Positions 56,801 through 64,000 of a stretch of DNA of 64,000 bases are shown in pieces. The DNA is from Antedon mediterranea (taxonomy: Eukaryota > Echinodermata > Crinoidea > Comatulida > Antedonidae). Under the pieces are notes generated by a model. The model saw only the letters and a program-made list of their open reading frames with translations. It was not told the DNA's origin and did no database searches. The number at the start of each line of letters is the position of its first letter. Position 1 is the first letter of the stretch. Made by a program: the position numbers and the translations under genes. Location: the NCBI RefSeq assembly GCF_964355755.1, contig NC_092679.1, positions 24,428,432-24,492,431 on the forward strand. Reading direction: 5' to 3'.

Positions 56801-58945
56801 AGTTTAATTAAAAAGTACATCATTTACCAGGAGCAAATAATAAGCATGAGCACAAACAGTATAAACTGTTTGTGTAGGCCTATTATTGTTCATTATATTT
56901 TGGATCAAACATATACCGTCTATCGATTGATCAGAGCATCACGGGATTAAGTTGATTCGGCTATTATATTAATGTACATTAGCACGTCGGAAAATATAGT
57001 AAAAACTAGATTCGAATAATAGTGAGCTAAAACTCGAGCACAGCCTCAACATTAGATGGTATAGGGCGAAGTAATTAAAATAAAACACTACTTTAGAACC
57101 ATGTGTATACATGTTTGGTATATAGTAACATAAAACAATATTATACTTTAAATTTCTGGTTAACACTAAAGGCCTTGATCTCTCTGAAAAGATAGCATCC
57201 CGCCACTCAAAACCAACTCAACCAAATAACTTAAAATGGTAACAAAACGAAAGTCAGTGTACCAGTTAGTACGTGAATTAATGATAGCTTCTTTGTGATT
57301 ATTAGCCTGGGATAGTTGGAGCAGTTGGGGAGATTGCAGTGCTACTTGTGGAACTGGGTACAAACAGCGGACTAGGACTTGTTCTGGCTCAACGTGCATA
57401 GGCCTAAACATGCAGACTATTTCATGCGATCTAAGTCATTGTACTGATAGTAAGCGTTGTATTTGTATTATATTATTATAGGAAATACAATTGCTAAACT
57501 GTATACAAATAAAATGAATGTTTATGAGTAAAATGGTACGAATAATTTCATGAGGTAAAAGATGAAACGTTTCTCGAGGCGAAAGCCGAATGAATCTTCC
57601 ACAAAATTAAATTATTTGTACCATTGTATTAAGAAAAAAATATAAACATGCATTATTCGTTTTATAACACATTATAACAACATATCTAAGTATATCTGCC
57701 TAGGCCAGCGATACTAAACATTGTTAGACAGCTGAAATTGTTCTGGGCTAATTATGTTTTTCCCCACTGATTTCACGTCTTATTTCACGAATGAATGTAA
57801 ATCATACATCTAATTGAAGGGGTTTTTTGTCTAATACATACTACTTTAAGTAAATATTGACTGATCCACGTTTAAAATGCAACCTGTGTGCGCGCCGTCT
57901 AGCCAACAGTGCTGCTTTGCTTACAAAATCAGTTTTAATTTTTTTTCATAAAAGAATTGTATTGCGTCATTCACGTTAGTGTGACGATTAAATAGTAAAG
58001 TGTAAATTAGATAAGATGTTTGTTGTTTTTTTAGAGTGTGAACCAGCAATGCAACATACAACTACAGATACTGGAGGAATCATCAAGTCCCCCGGATATC
58101 CGTTTCAGTACCCAAGAAGTTATTTCATAAATGCGTACAATTTCTGTGATATCACTGTCGATGTACCATCTGGAAAGAAAATCACGTTTGCTTTCGAAGA
58201 CCTCGATTTAGAATCTTGGATCAACAGCAAACTGTTTCTTAACCGAGGTACCCTCAAGTAAGTAATAATATAAATACGTTTCATCATTTTAATGCTATTT
58301 CCCTGGCAAGATTGTGTTGTGTTGTGGAATAGCTTATTCAATGTCACAATGGTTAAATTATTTCCCCATTGTCTGTATTTAAATTTGTTATGAATTTACA
58401 AATGAAATTAAGTTTTCTTTTGAATTTTGAGTAATTAATTGAAATAGACACAATCATAAATTTCATTACAACTTATGATGTATTCATGCAATTTGATTGG
58501 TTAATTACGCATCACGTGTCATTTGAATTAGCCCTACCTCACGGAAAAGTGATATCTAATGGTTAACCCTCTCTTATGTACGCTCAGCTTTTTGTAAACT
58601 TTGAGAGTTCTTTCGTTGAAAAATTCATGATTGCTCTATTTTCAATTCATTAATAATCTTTATTATTTTGTCAATACATTATAGTTAGCGATATCCTATG
58701 AATATATAAACTACATTAAAGATCTATTTCAACCTTTTTCTCCTTGAAACATTCTTCTTATGCATTATCATGATGGATTTCATTGCAGAGAAAAAATTAG
58801 CGGTAATGATGCCTCACAAACATTCACTTACGAAAACGTTGAATCAGTTGTTGTCAGATTCAAGACTGCTAATAATTCCAACAGAGACAAATACTACAGA
58901 GGCTTTTACATGACATATGTTATCGAAGATGCCGATGCATCTTAA
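42407..58945 (+). CDS. Gene 3: secreted astacin metalloprotease with TSP1 array
   Basis: Coding exons: 42407-42493, 44680-44869, 45577-45712, 46166-46241, 46657-46854, 47991-48129, 48814-48951, 49318-49415, 49632-49756, 50336-50460, 51614-51757, 52235-52378, 52595-52738, 53059-53202, 53524-53664, 53975-54090, 54543-54661, 56601-56731, 57306-57449, 58035-58257, 58789-58945. Joined length 2919 nt, 972 residues plus TAA. Order: signal, propeptide, astacin, EGF, CUB, TSP1 x5, CUB, TSP1, CUB. Zinc site HEIGHAIGRRHEHTRPDRD and Met-turn SVMHYS are intact. Same modular plan as gene 2 with TSP1 repeats where gene 2 has HYR. Secreted zinc endopeptidase by family; TSP1 repeats suggest glycan or matrix binding (inference). 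CUB3 has lost one disulfide pair. Confidence 0.93.
43020..43852 (+). mobile_element. CR1/Jockey-like LINE 3' fragment
   Basis: Open frame 43396-43626 encodes LPTLVERRNKLVLSFGEGLL, PPLHKPARSLRFN, SPVPTMVDIIN: the end of a non-LTR polyprotein. A 3' tail of AAATAAAAATAAA repeats ends at about 43852. Decayed upstream part from about 43020 (ELDMAPKPVKLQIPNF). In gene 3 intron 1, sense orientation. Confidence 0.7.
44198..44231. repeat. Poly(A) run
   Basis: About 33 consecutive A residues in gene 3 intron 1; possible retroposon tail, no body recognised. Confidence 0.9.
44478..44563. repeat. 28-bp tandem repeat, three units
   Basis: ATTGATATCATATATATTGT plus ATTCAAA, three copies, the third with a 4-base insertion. 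Confidence 0.9.
45577..48129 (+). CDS. Gene 3 exons 3-6: astacin catalytic domain
   Basis: Exons of 136, 76, 198 and 139 nt. TCLTF, GCYASLG, SGCNT and YECN give the four structural Cys. The zinc helix reads HEIGHAIGRRHEHTRPDRD: all His/Glu kept, but the usual G-F-x-H-E is GRRHE. Met-turn SVMHYS. Predicted active; the RR pair beside the third zinc His is unusual. Confidence 0.93.
47322..47882. mobile_element. MITE with TTAAAGATGTATTGTCCC ends
   Basis: Left TTAAAGATGTATTGTCCCTT, right TCAAAGGGACAATACATCTT followed by TAA. About 560 bases, no coding capacity. TTAA at both tips fits a TTAA target duplication (inference). In gene 3 intron 5. Confidence 0.75.
48458..48615. mobile_element. Inverted repeat with hammerhead-like core, Penelope-type terminal fragment
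   Basis: Arms TGATATAAAGTTTGCGGTAC... and its inverse, about 45 bases each. Between them the minus strand reads CTGAGGA, then C-GATCA/TGATC, then GAAAC: the two hammerhead core blocks around a stem, but with one extra base before the stem. A decayed copy precedes it (48320-48405), and a fragment sits at 18690-18795. Confidence 0.5.
48814..48951 (+). CDS. Gene 3 exon 7: EGF-like module
   Basis: 138-nt phase 1-1 exon: DCSESELQQNCKNGGFVGKD, CACVCPDGLGGEYC. Six Cys; closest to the gene 2 EGF. Confidence 0.92.
49318..50460 (+). CDS. Gene 3 exons 8-10: CUB domain 1
   Basis: Exons 98, 125 and 125 nt: DCGGHFTSDNGNIKTPNYPQ, then APEGYTVVLYFEAFSIEEDS, CYWDQVYIR, then LFCGTSLQHE...EFHSDDFWTEPGFSATYTF. 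Four Cys present; close to gene 2 CUB1. Confidence 0.92.
50461..51280. other. Gene 3 intron 10, left part
   Basis: AT-rich; a decayed open region (about 50840-51130) has coding-like composition (DPTQDIKNIANEDNPELIGQ) but many stops. Possibly old retroelement sequence; not assigned. Confidence 0.35.
51281..51496. mobile_element. Inverted repeat with hammerhead-like core
   Basis: Arms of about 68 bases (51281-51350 and 51428-51495), nearly perfect, containing TTAGTAAAAACTAACCTTGA and CAGTTTCGCTGTCCTG. The minus strand in the left part reads CTGAAGA, A, GCTG...CAGC, GAAAC, again the hammerhead-like pattern with one extra base. In the intron before the TSP1 array. Confidence 0.55.
51614..53664 (+). 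CDS. Gene 3 exons 11-15: five tandem TSP1 repeats
   Basis: Exons 51614-51757, 52235-52378, 52595-52738, 53059-53202 (144 nt each) and 53524-53664 (141 nt), all phase 1-1. Each reads WGSWSEWGDCSATCGTATKT (S for G in repeat 2), then REC, DC, SC, C. The repeats are nearly identical at DNA level. Introns after repeats 3 and 4 are also nearly identical, and exon starts are spaced 464 and 465 bases. These are recent tandem exon+intron duplications. Confidence 0.95.
52160..52192 (+). pseudogene. Relic of a TSP1 exon start
   Basis: TACACATAGTGGGGTTCTTG followed by GTCTG repeats the acceptor and first ~20 bases of the TSP1 exons, then diverges. It lies 70 bases before the true second repeat. A truncated leftover of an earlier duplication. 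Confidence 0.75.
52739..53520. repeat. Duplicated intron pair in the TSP1 array
   Basis: Introns 52739-53058 and 53203-53523 are almost identical (ACAAGCAATTTGTTTTCTTT, CAGACCAGACATACGTCATT, and GCACGAATTAAAACCTATAA shared) with single-base differences. Confidence 0.95.
53975..56731 (+). CDS. Gene 3 exons 16-18: CUB domain 2
   Basis: Exons 53975-54090 (PAIGGCTQDASENVYDVIQS...YPSGYP), 54543-54661 (VPEGKFGYLYFDRLDL, CYDHIRIG; donor GTTTGT is weak) and 56601-56731 (FCGQNLPEDIS...FYSDDQVGWTGFKLRY; donor GTTAGT). The 1.9-kb intron between the last two is filled by a minisatellite with two nested DNA transposons. Confidence 0.88.
54345..54475. repeat. Two-copy ~57-bp direct repeat
   Basis: ATATTTAAAAGGTCAATCGG followed by GACTAAAAT...CCA...TAGCGCGATA, repeated once with small changes in the intron between CUB2 exons 1 and 2. 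Confidence 0.75.
54755..55706. mobile_element. Long-TIR DNA transposon, copy 2 (MULE-like)
   Basis: Reverse-orientation copy of 15586-16486 with the same ends GCGATTTTTTTTTTCGTACA and inner words such as ATTACTTAGT, AGGCCTAATAGTATTAATAG. Flanking GCCGGGG/GGCGGGG may be a decayed target duplication. No transposase frame. Confidence 0.85.
55754..56343. mobile_element. hAT-like MITE with 8-bp target duplication
   Basis: Ends CAGAGCCATATATAGAGAGA and inverse ...ATATATGGCTCTG. Inverted arms about 260 bases. Flanked by AAGTAGGT at 55746-55753 and 56344-56351. CAGAG...CTCTG tips and an 8-base duplication fit hAT. Non-coding. Confidence 0.88.
57306..57449 (+). CDS. Gene 3 exon 19: TSP1 repeat 6
   Basis: 144-nt phase 1-1 exon: WDSWSSWGDCSATCGTGYKQ, RTRTC, CIG, SC, C. 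Closer to the gene 2 TSP1 (GYKTR) than to the five-repeat array, so it is the ancestral position shared by both genes. Confidence 0.93.
58035..58945 (+). CDS. Gene 3 exons 20-21: CUB domain 3 and stop
   Basis: Exons 58035-58257 (CEPAMQHTTTDTGG, GYPFQYPRSYF, CDITVDVPSGKKITFAFEDL, then SWINSKLFLNRGTLK) and 58789-58945 (EKISGNDASQTF...RGFYMTYVIEDADAS, TAA at 58943). Compared with gene 2, FCFFDY has become SKLFLN and LCGND has become ISGND. Both Cys of the second CUB disulfide are lost together. Confidence 0.9.
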
Positions 58946-59660
58946 TTGAGCGTGTAAAAGAACAAGAGGTAGGAAGGAACATGTGCATGTTTCTATTCTT
59001 TTTTTAATCATAAATAGAAAGGATGAAAAATAATTAGCTTCAGTTCGATTGATGTATTGTTGAATGTCCATTTCTTTGTCTTCGGTTCTCTTGTACATGT
59101 ATGGTTCTAGAGTTTCTACTTTCGATGTCTCGGTTTTTAAACACCTCACACGCTCTCTACTATTGATTTGGAAACATTTTTTCTCTCTCTCTTTCAGGTA
59201 ATGGTTTGACAAAGAAGAAATCGACCGGCTTAACTACGGATTTTGATTTGTTTTAAACAATATTTAAGAATGAATTGTATGTTAGCATTATTCAATCAAG
59301 TTATTTAAGGTCTTCGCTCTTTGTAAGAACAAGGCCAATTTTATGATATTCTCCTTTAATGATTGCTGTTGCGTTCCCTTTTCCTTTCAACCACTAACAT
59401 GTTTCTCAATACTTTCTTTTCTGCATGTCTTTTTTTTTCTCACATTACTACTACTAGTCAAACTAGTTTGAAACTAGTCTTCTTGGTTTCACCTCAAACC
59501 TTTCTTTTTAATATAAAAGGTCATCTTGTTTCCAATTTAAATTATCTTCTTGTGGTAGGTTTTCTTTGGTTTTACTTTAAAATTCATTCTAGATATTCCT
59601 CTCTTTTTTTCTTGGTAATATTATTCTTTTCTTTTTTTATGATAAATAAAAATTTAATAT
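58946..59660 (+). promoter_or_regulatory. Gene 3 probable 3' UTR
   Basis: A polypyrimidine acceptor CTCTCTCTTTCAG at about 59198 suggests a 3' UTR intron. An AATAAA hexamer lies at 59645-59650. No coding frame recognised. Extent is inferred. Confidence 0.35.
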
Positions 59661-60375
59661 ATTAAGTCATCTTGTCTGGTTCAAAGAGAATCCTAATCAC
59701 CACAATTTATGATTATTATTATAATTATTAGTGTTATTATTACTATTATTATTATATTGAAATTATTAATTGAGTATTCCATTCTGCTAATGTTATCTTA
59801 TAAACAGTGCTTATTATTGTCAGGTCATCTGACCCAATATCGTCGAGTTGACCGATCAATGTTACACATCTTGACGGCTTAATTCTAAAGCCTATCTTAA
59901 TATCTTTTACATTTTACTGTATACAGACCCTCCTGATTCTATTTCTATCAATGCACGGTAACGAGTTTTGCCAATTGGCATTAATTGTTTTAAATAGTAA
60001 ATAGTGAATAATAAATGCATGATAAAAGCACTATATTTCACTGTGTATTTTTTGTAAACTTTTCCGCCATATCGTTCATGGGTGATGAGTGTCGCAGTGA
60101 CCTATAGGCTATCCGCAATGCCATGACTAAAACATTATGTTACGATTTATGTAGTCTGACAGGATCCTTATTTTTACCCAACAATTTGTGCTAGCTTCTC
60201 AAATTATAAACTGTTTTGTATCGATGGTAAAATTGAGAACGTTGTTGTTTTTCCTGATTACTGATGTTGTCGCTTCTACTCTGTCGTTGTTGCTGTTTCT
60301 TGATCCTCATCATGATAATTTATAACATAATTAATTGGTTATTATTCTATTAATGTATCTTCTTATCCTACTGCA
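59661..60375. other. Intergenic, nothing recognised
   Basis: AT-rich sequence between gene 3 and the satellite array; no repeat, domain or RNA gene seen. Confidence 0.5.
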
Positions 60376-62555
60376 GAAAAAGTATCGACTTAAAATTCAA
60401 TTATTATGCAATAATATTGCCATATATGCGCATATATTGCGTTATCATCATCGTATAGTAGAGTCATAGTAACCAGTTTTGTCAAAAAATAAAAAGCTCG
60501 AAATTTGGCCATTTTTCGAAAATTTTCCTGTACTATAAAATGGCCAATTTTTGACCTTTTTATTTTTCGATAAAACTGGTTACTATAGCACAATTAACAT
60601 GCGCAGAACCCATTATTCGTCTCTGCGCATTAAATGTCAAAAACTAAAAGGGTCGAAAATCGGCCATTTTTCAAAAATTTTCGACCCTTTTATTTTTTGA
60701 CATAAATGGTTACTATTGCATAATAAACATGCGCAGAGACGAATAATGGGTTCTGCGCTTGTCAATTGTGTTATCATAACCATATTTGACATAAATGGTT
60801 ACTATTGCATAATAAACATGCGGAGAGGCGAAAAATGGGTTCTGCGCATGTCAATTGTGCTATAGTAACCAGTTTTATCGAAAAATAAAAAGGTCGAAAA
60901 TTTGCCATTTTTTGAAAAATCCTTGTACTATAGTACAGAGAAATTTTCGAAAAATTGCCGATTTTCGACCCTTTTATTTTTTGACATAAATGGTTACTAT
61001 TGCATAATAAACATGCGCAGAGACGAATACTGGGTTCTGCGCATGTCAATTGTGCTACAGTAACCAGTTTAGACATAAATGGTTACTATAGCATAATAAA
61101 CATGCGCAGAGGCGAATAATGGGTTCTGCGCATGTCAATTGTGCTATAGTAACCAGTTTTATCGAAAAATAAAAAGGTCGAAAATTTGCCATTTTTTTGA
61201 AAAATCCCTGTACTATAGTACAGGAAAATTTTTGAAAAATTGCCGATTTTCGACCCTTTTATTTTTTGACAGAAATGGTTACTATTGCATAATAAACATG
61301 CGCAGAGGCGAAAAATGGGTTCTGCGCATGTCAATTGTGCTATAGTAACCAGTTTTATCGAAAAATAAAAAGGTCGAAAATTTGCCATTTTTTGAAAAAT
61401 CCCTGTACTATAGTACAGGGAAATTTTCGAAAAATTGCCGATTTTCGACCCTTTTATTTTTTGACATAAATGGTTACTATTGCATAATAAACATGCGCAG
61501 AGACGAATACTGGGTTCTGCGCATGTCAATTTTGCTATAGTAACCAGTTTTATCGAAAAATAAAAAGGTCGAAAATTTGGCATTTTTTGAAAAATCCCTG
61601 TACAGATACGAAATTTTTTTTTTAAATCCCTGTACAATAGTACAGGGAAATTTTCAAAAAATTGCCGATTTTTGACCCTTTTATTTGTTGACATAAATGG
61701 TTACTATTTCATAATAAACATGCGCAGAACCCATTATTCGTCTCTGTCAATTGTGCTATAGTAACCAGTTTTGACATAAATGGTTACTATAGCATAATAA
61801 ACATGCGCAGAGTCGACTAATGGGTTCTGCGCATGTTAATTGTGCTATAGTAACCAGTTTTATCGAAAAATAAAAAGGTCGAAAAATGGAAATTTCTTCG
61901 AAAAAATCCCTGTACTATAGTACAGGGAAATTTTCGAAAATTGTTTTTCATGTTTCTTGTATTTTTACTTTAGTTTTAAGTATTAATTTAAGAGAGAGAA
62001 TATTCAATAATAATATAATTACGGTGTTCACATAGTCTCTCTCCAGGGTATTTAATTCTAAAAATTCCAGAAATAAAATTAATACGCTAATAATAACTAA
62101 ACAAGTTTAAGTGAGTATTGAATAAAATAATTATTGACAATTATTCGTAGGGCAGTACCAAATTATTTTATGTTTCCTATGATAATATGTGTTAATATGT
62201 CATTTGAGTGAGTCTTTCATGGCATTTGTAGTTGAGTTAGTCTTTGGTGACAATAGTAACACACACTTGTAATTGAGTGGTATTTTGATTTTTAAATTTC
62301 ATATTTCTAGTTAAAATGTTGAATATCTGAATATACCACAAGGTGTATCATTCCCTAAATAGCCCAAAAAGCTAAAAAAAAGTGATTTTTTTTTTAAATG
62401 TGTCAGTTGAGTCGCTCTTTCATGACAGGGCAGTATAGTACAGGGATTTTATCAAAAATTGTCAAAATATCGACTTATAGAAATTCAATCATTATGCCAT
62501 AATATTGCCATATATGCGCATACATTGCGTTATTATCATCTTATAGAGTCGTAGT
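60376..62555. repeat. Hairpin satellite array flanked by direct repeats
   Basis: Repeated block: CTATAGTAACCAGTTTTATC, GAAAAATAAAAAGGTCGAAA, a palindrome centred on CCCTGTACTATAGTACAGGG, the complementary GATTTTCGACCCTTTTATTT, ACATAAATGGTTACTATTGC, and ATGCGCAGAG...CTCTGCGCAT-type sequence. Blocks recur at about 60862, 61142, 61342, 61542 and 61852. About 95 bases (TGCCATATATGCGCATA... to GTAGTAAC/CATAGTAAC) are repeated directly at both borders (60380-60476 and 62464-62555). Long open frames on either strand are artefacts. Confidence 0.85.
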
Positions 62556-62669
62556 AACAAATAATAAAGGGATATTATTACTAGCAACTATGTCTCGTGT
62601 ATTAATAAACTACAAGCATTTACACAACTATAACTTGTTGCCTCAATTAAATGATATATAATGATTGTG

Positions 62670-64000
62670 TTAGCCTGTTTGAATAGTATTTTTTATCCAA
62701 TTGACATAGTTTTCAACCCGAGTGTAAACACCATAAAAACCAGGTTTGGCACAACCGTTGCCCCAGGATACAATTCCATGTACAAAATAAGCCAGGTCAT
62801 AATTTCTAAACATCAAAGGCCCACCGCTATCACCTCTACATGCATCTTTGCCTCCTACATGAAGTAAAAAAGTATGATAATATTGTTACTGTTGTCTAAC
62901 CTAACAACTGTTGATAACTTAGTGACAACAACAACAAATACAAAACATTGGTCAATAGTTTAGTTTTCAAATAAGTAGGATTTTTTTTCATTCAGAGGTT
63001 GATTCTCTTTATGTTTAACATTTACTTGTATAACTTTCGAATTTAGCTCCATTCTACATTTATAACCAAACAAACCATTACAAATGACATGGTAACGTAA
63101 TGAGGATTGACCGAACAACACACACACACACTACTGTATTCCTACAGTATCCAAGATTCTCAATAACTGGTTAGATTTATTATGCGTTAGCTGGGTTTTA
63201 GTTACACTAGCTGGAAGGAATGTATTCGATCAGATGATAGTTTCTTTTCTTAGAGTTTCTATAAGTAAAGGCCTATTATAAGAATATAATTGGCCTGTAC
63301 ATTGTGTTTAAATAATATCTTATCTCTAATATTGTGTTGTAAATAAATTAATCTTACCATGTCTTTCTCCTGCACACACCATGTTTTCAGTGACTTCTAC
63401 CGGTGGTCGGAACGCATCATCACAAGTGTTTCTTGAAACAAGTGACACGTATACCTCGCGTAAGTAATTCGAAGTGCTATGATACACGGACATTTCTCCC
63501 CAACCAATTACAACACCTTTCATTGATGGTGCATCAGCGTGGTCAACATTGGCTTTATTGTTATCAGTTGTGTTACTTTGTTCAGGTAGACAGATAGGAC
63601 GTATTACACGGGAAAATTGAACTGATTGGTTTAGTTTGATAAGAGCTATGTCAGCATCAAATGCAGCGTTCACGTCGAATTGAACTGATTGGTTTAGTTT
63701 GATAAGAGCTATGTCAGCATCAAATGCAGCGTTCACGTCGAATTGAACTGATTGGTTTAGTTTGATAAGAGCTATGTCAGCATCAAATGCAGCGTTCACG
63801 TCGAATTGAACTGATTGGTTTAGTTTGATAAGAGCTATGTCAGCATCAAATGCAGCGTTCACGTCGAATTGAACTGATTGGTTTAGTTTGATAAGAGCTA
63901 TGTCAGCATCAAATGCAGCGTTCACGTCGAATTGAACTGATTGGTTTAGTTTGATAAGAGCTATGTCAGCATCAAATGCAGCGTTCACGTCGAATTGAAC
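62670..64000 (-). CDS. Gene 4: trypsin-like S1 serine protease, C-terminal part
   Basis: Minus-strand exons 64000-63358 (continues beyond the window) and 62854-62670 (stop TAA at 62672-62670). The first carries repeated DADIALIKL (catalytic Asp), [18 protein letters not shown] and MVCAGERHG. The second carries [14 protein letters not shown] (catalytic Ser; Asp six residues before it predicts Arg/Lys specificity), [20 protein letters not shown] and VENYVNWI. The catalytic His and the activation site would be in exons right of 64000. Convergent with gene 3. Oddity: the Asp segment is tandemly repeated in frame. By family: secreted endopeptidase. Confidence 0.9.
62855..63357. other. Intron of gene 4
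   Basis: Bounded by GTAAG donor (63357-63356, minus strand) and TAG acceptor (62856-62855). AT-rich with a short CA run at 63118-63131. Confidence 0.8.
63615..64000 (-). repeat. 63-bp in-frame tandem repeat in the protease exon
   Basis: Six identical 63-base units up to the window edge, each encoding [19 protein letters not shown] plus DV. Only the unit nearest the C-terminus leaves the repeat, into [10 protein letters not shown]. The unit number may be larger since the window ends inside the array. Confidence 0.95.

Noticed and set aside
61086-61694. 202-codon minus-strand open frame with repeated CAEPSIRLCACLLCNSN-like text
   Set aside because: Translation of the hairpin satellite; no domain, unit lengths vary, no splice context.

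Overview
The window is eukaryotic, AT-rich and intron-dense. It reads like genomic DNA of a marine deuterostome invertebrate, most likely an echinoderm (crinoid or sea-cucumber type); that placement is an inference. Reasons: three secreted astacin metalloproteases of the blastula-protease-10/SpAN/tolloid type, hyalin-repeat (HYR) domains, many decayed CR1/L2/RTE-like LINE fragments, tRNA-derived SINEs, long-inverted-repeat transposons, and a genome-wide excess of the word AGGCCT. There are no bacterial features (no operons, no Shine-Dalgarno sites, no CRISPR).

Gene layout. Gene 1 (minus strand, 10861 down to 538, continuing off the left edge): signal peptide, propeptide, astacin, EGF, CUB, TSP1, CUB, TSP1. 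Gene 2 (plus strand, 25983-39685, 24 coding exons, 1251 residues): signal, propeptide, astacin, EGF, CUB, six HYR domains, CUB, TSP1, CUB. Gene 3 (plus strand, 42407-58945, 21 coding exons, 972 residues): signal, propeptide, astacin, EGF, CUB, five TSP1 repeats, CUB, TSP1, CUB. Gene 4 (minus strand, 62670 to beyond 64000): trypsin-like S1 serine protease whose catalytic-Asp segment is repeated in frame at least six times. Splice sites were read by eye. The joined coding lengths of genes 2 and 3 are exact multiples of three, and intron phases agree among the three astacins, so I consider these models strong.

The three astacins are paralogues with matching exon phases and nearly matching exon sizes through the protease, EGF and first CUB. 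They then diverge by adding or repeating phase 1-1 modules: HYR in gene 2, TSP1 in gene 3, CUB-TSP1 pairs in gene 1. All would be secreted, and the furin-type sites and propeptides indicate zymogens. A role in extracellular-matrix or hatching/developmental proteolysis follows from the family, not from this sequence.

Between genes 1 and 2 (about 10.9-25 kb) lies a nest of transposable elements inside a roughly 10-kb inverted repeat. The promoter, 5' leader exon and signal-peptide exon of gene 2 are copied head-to-head as a large palindrome centred near 25427. Introns carry SINEs, MITEs, minisatellites, a foldback element inserted exactly over a splice donor of gene 1, and a nearly complete hammerhead-ribozyme motif. 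Between genes 3 and 4 sits an array of hairpin-forming satellite units (60.4-62.55 kb).
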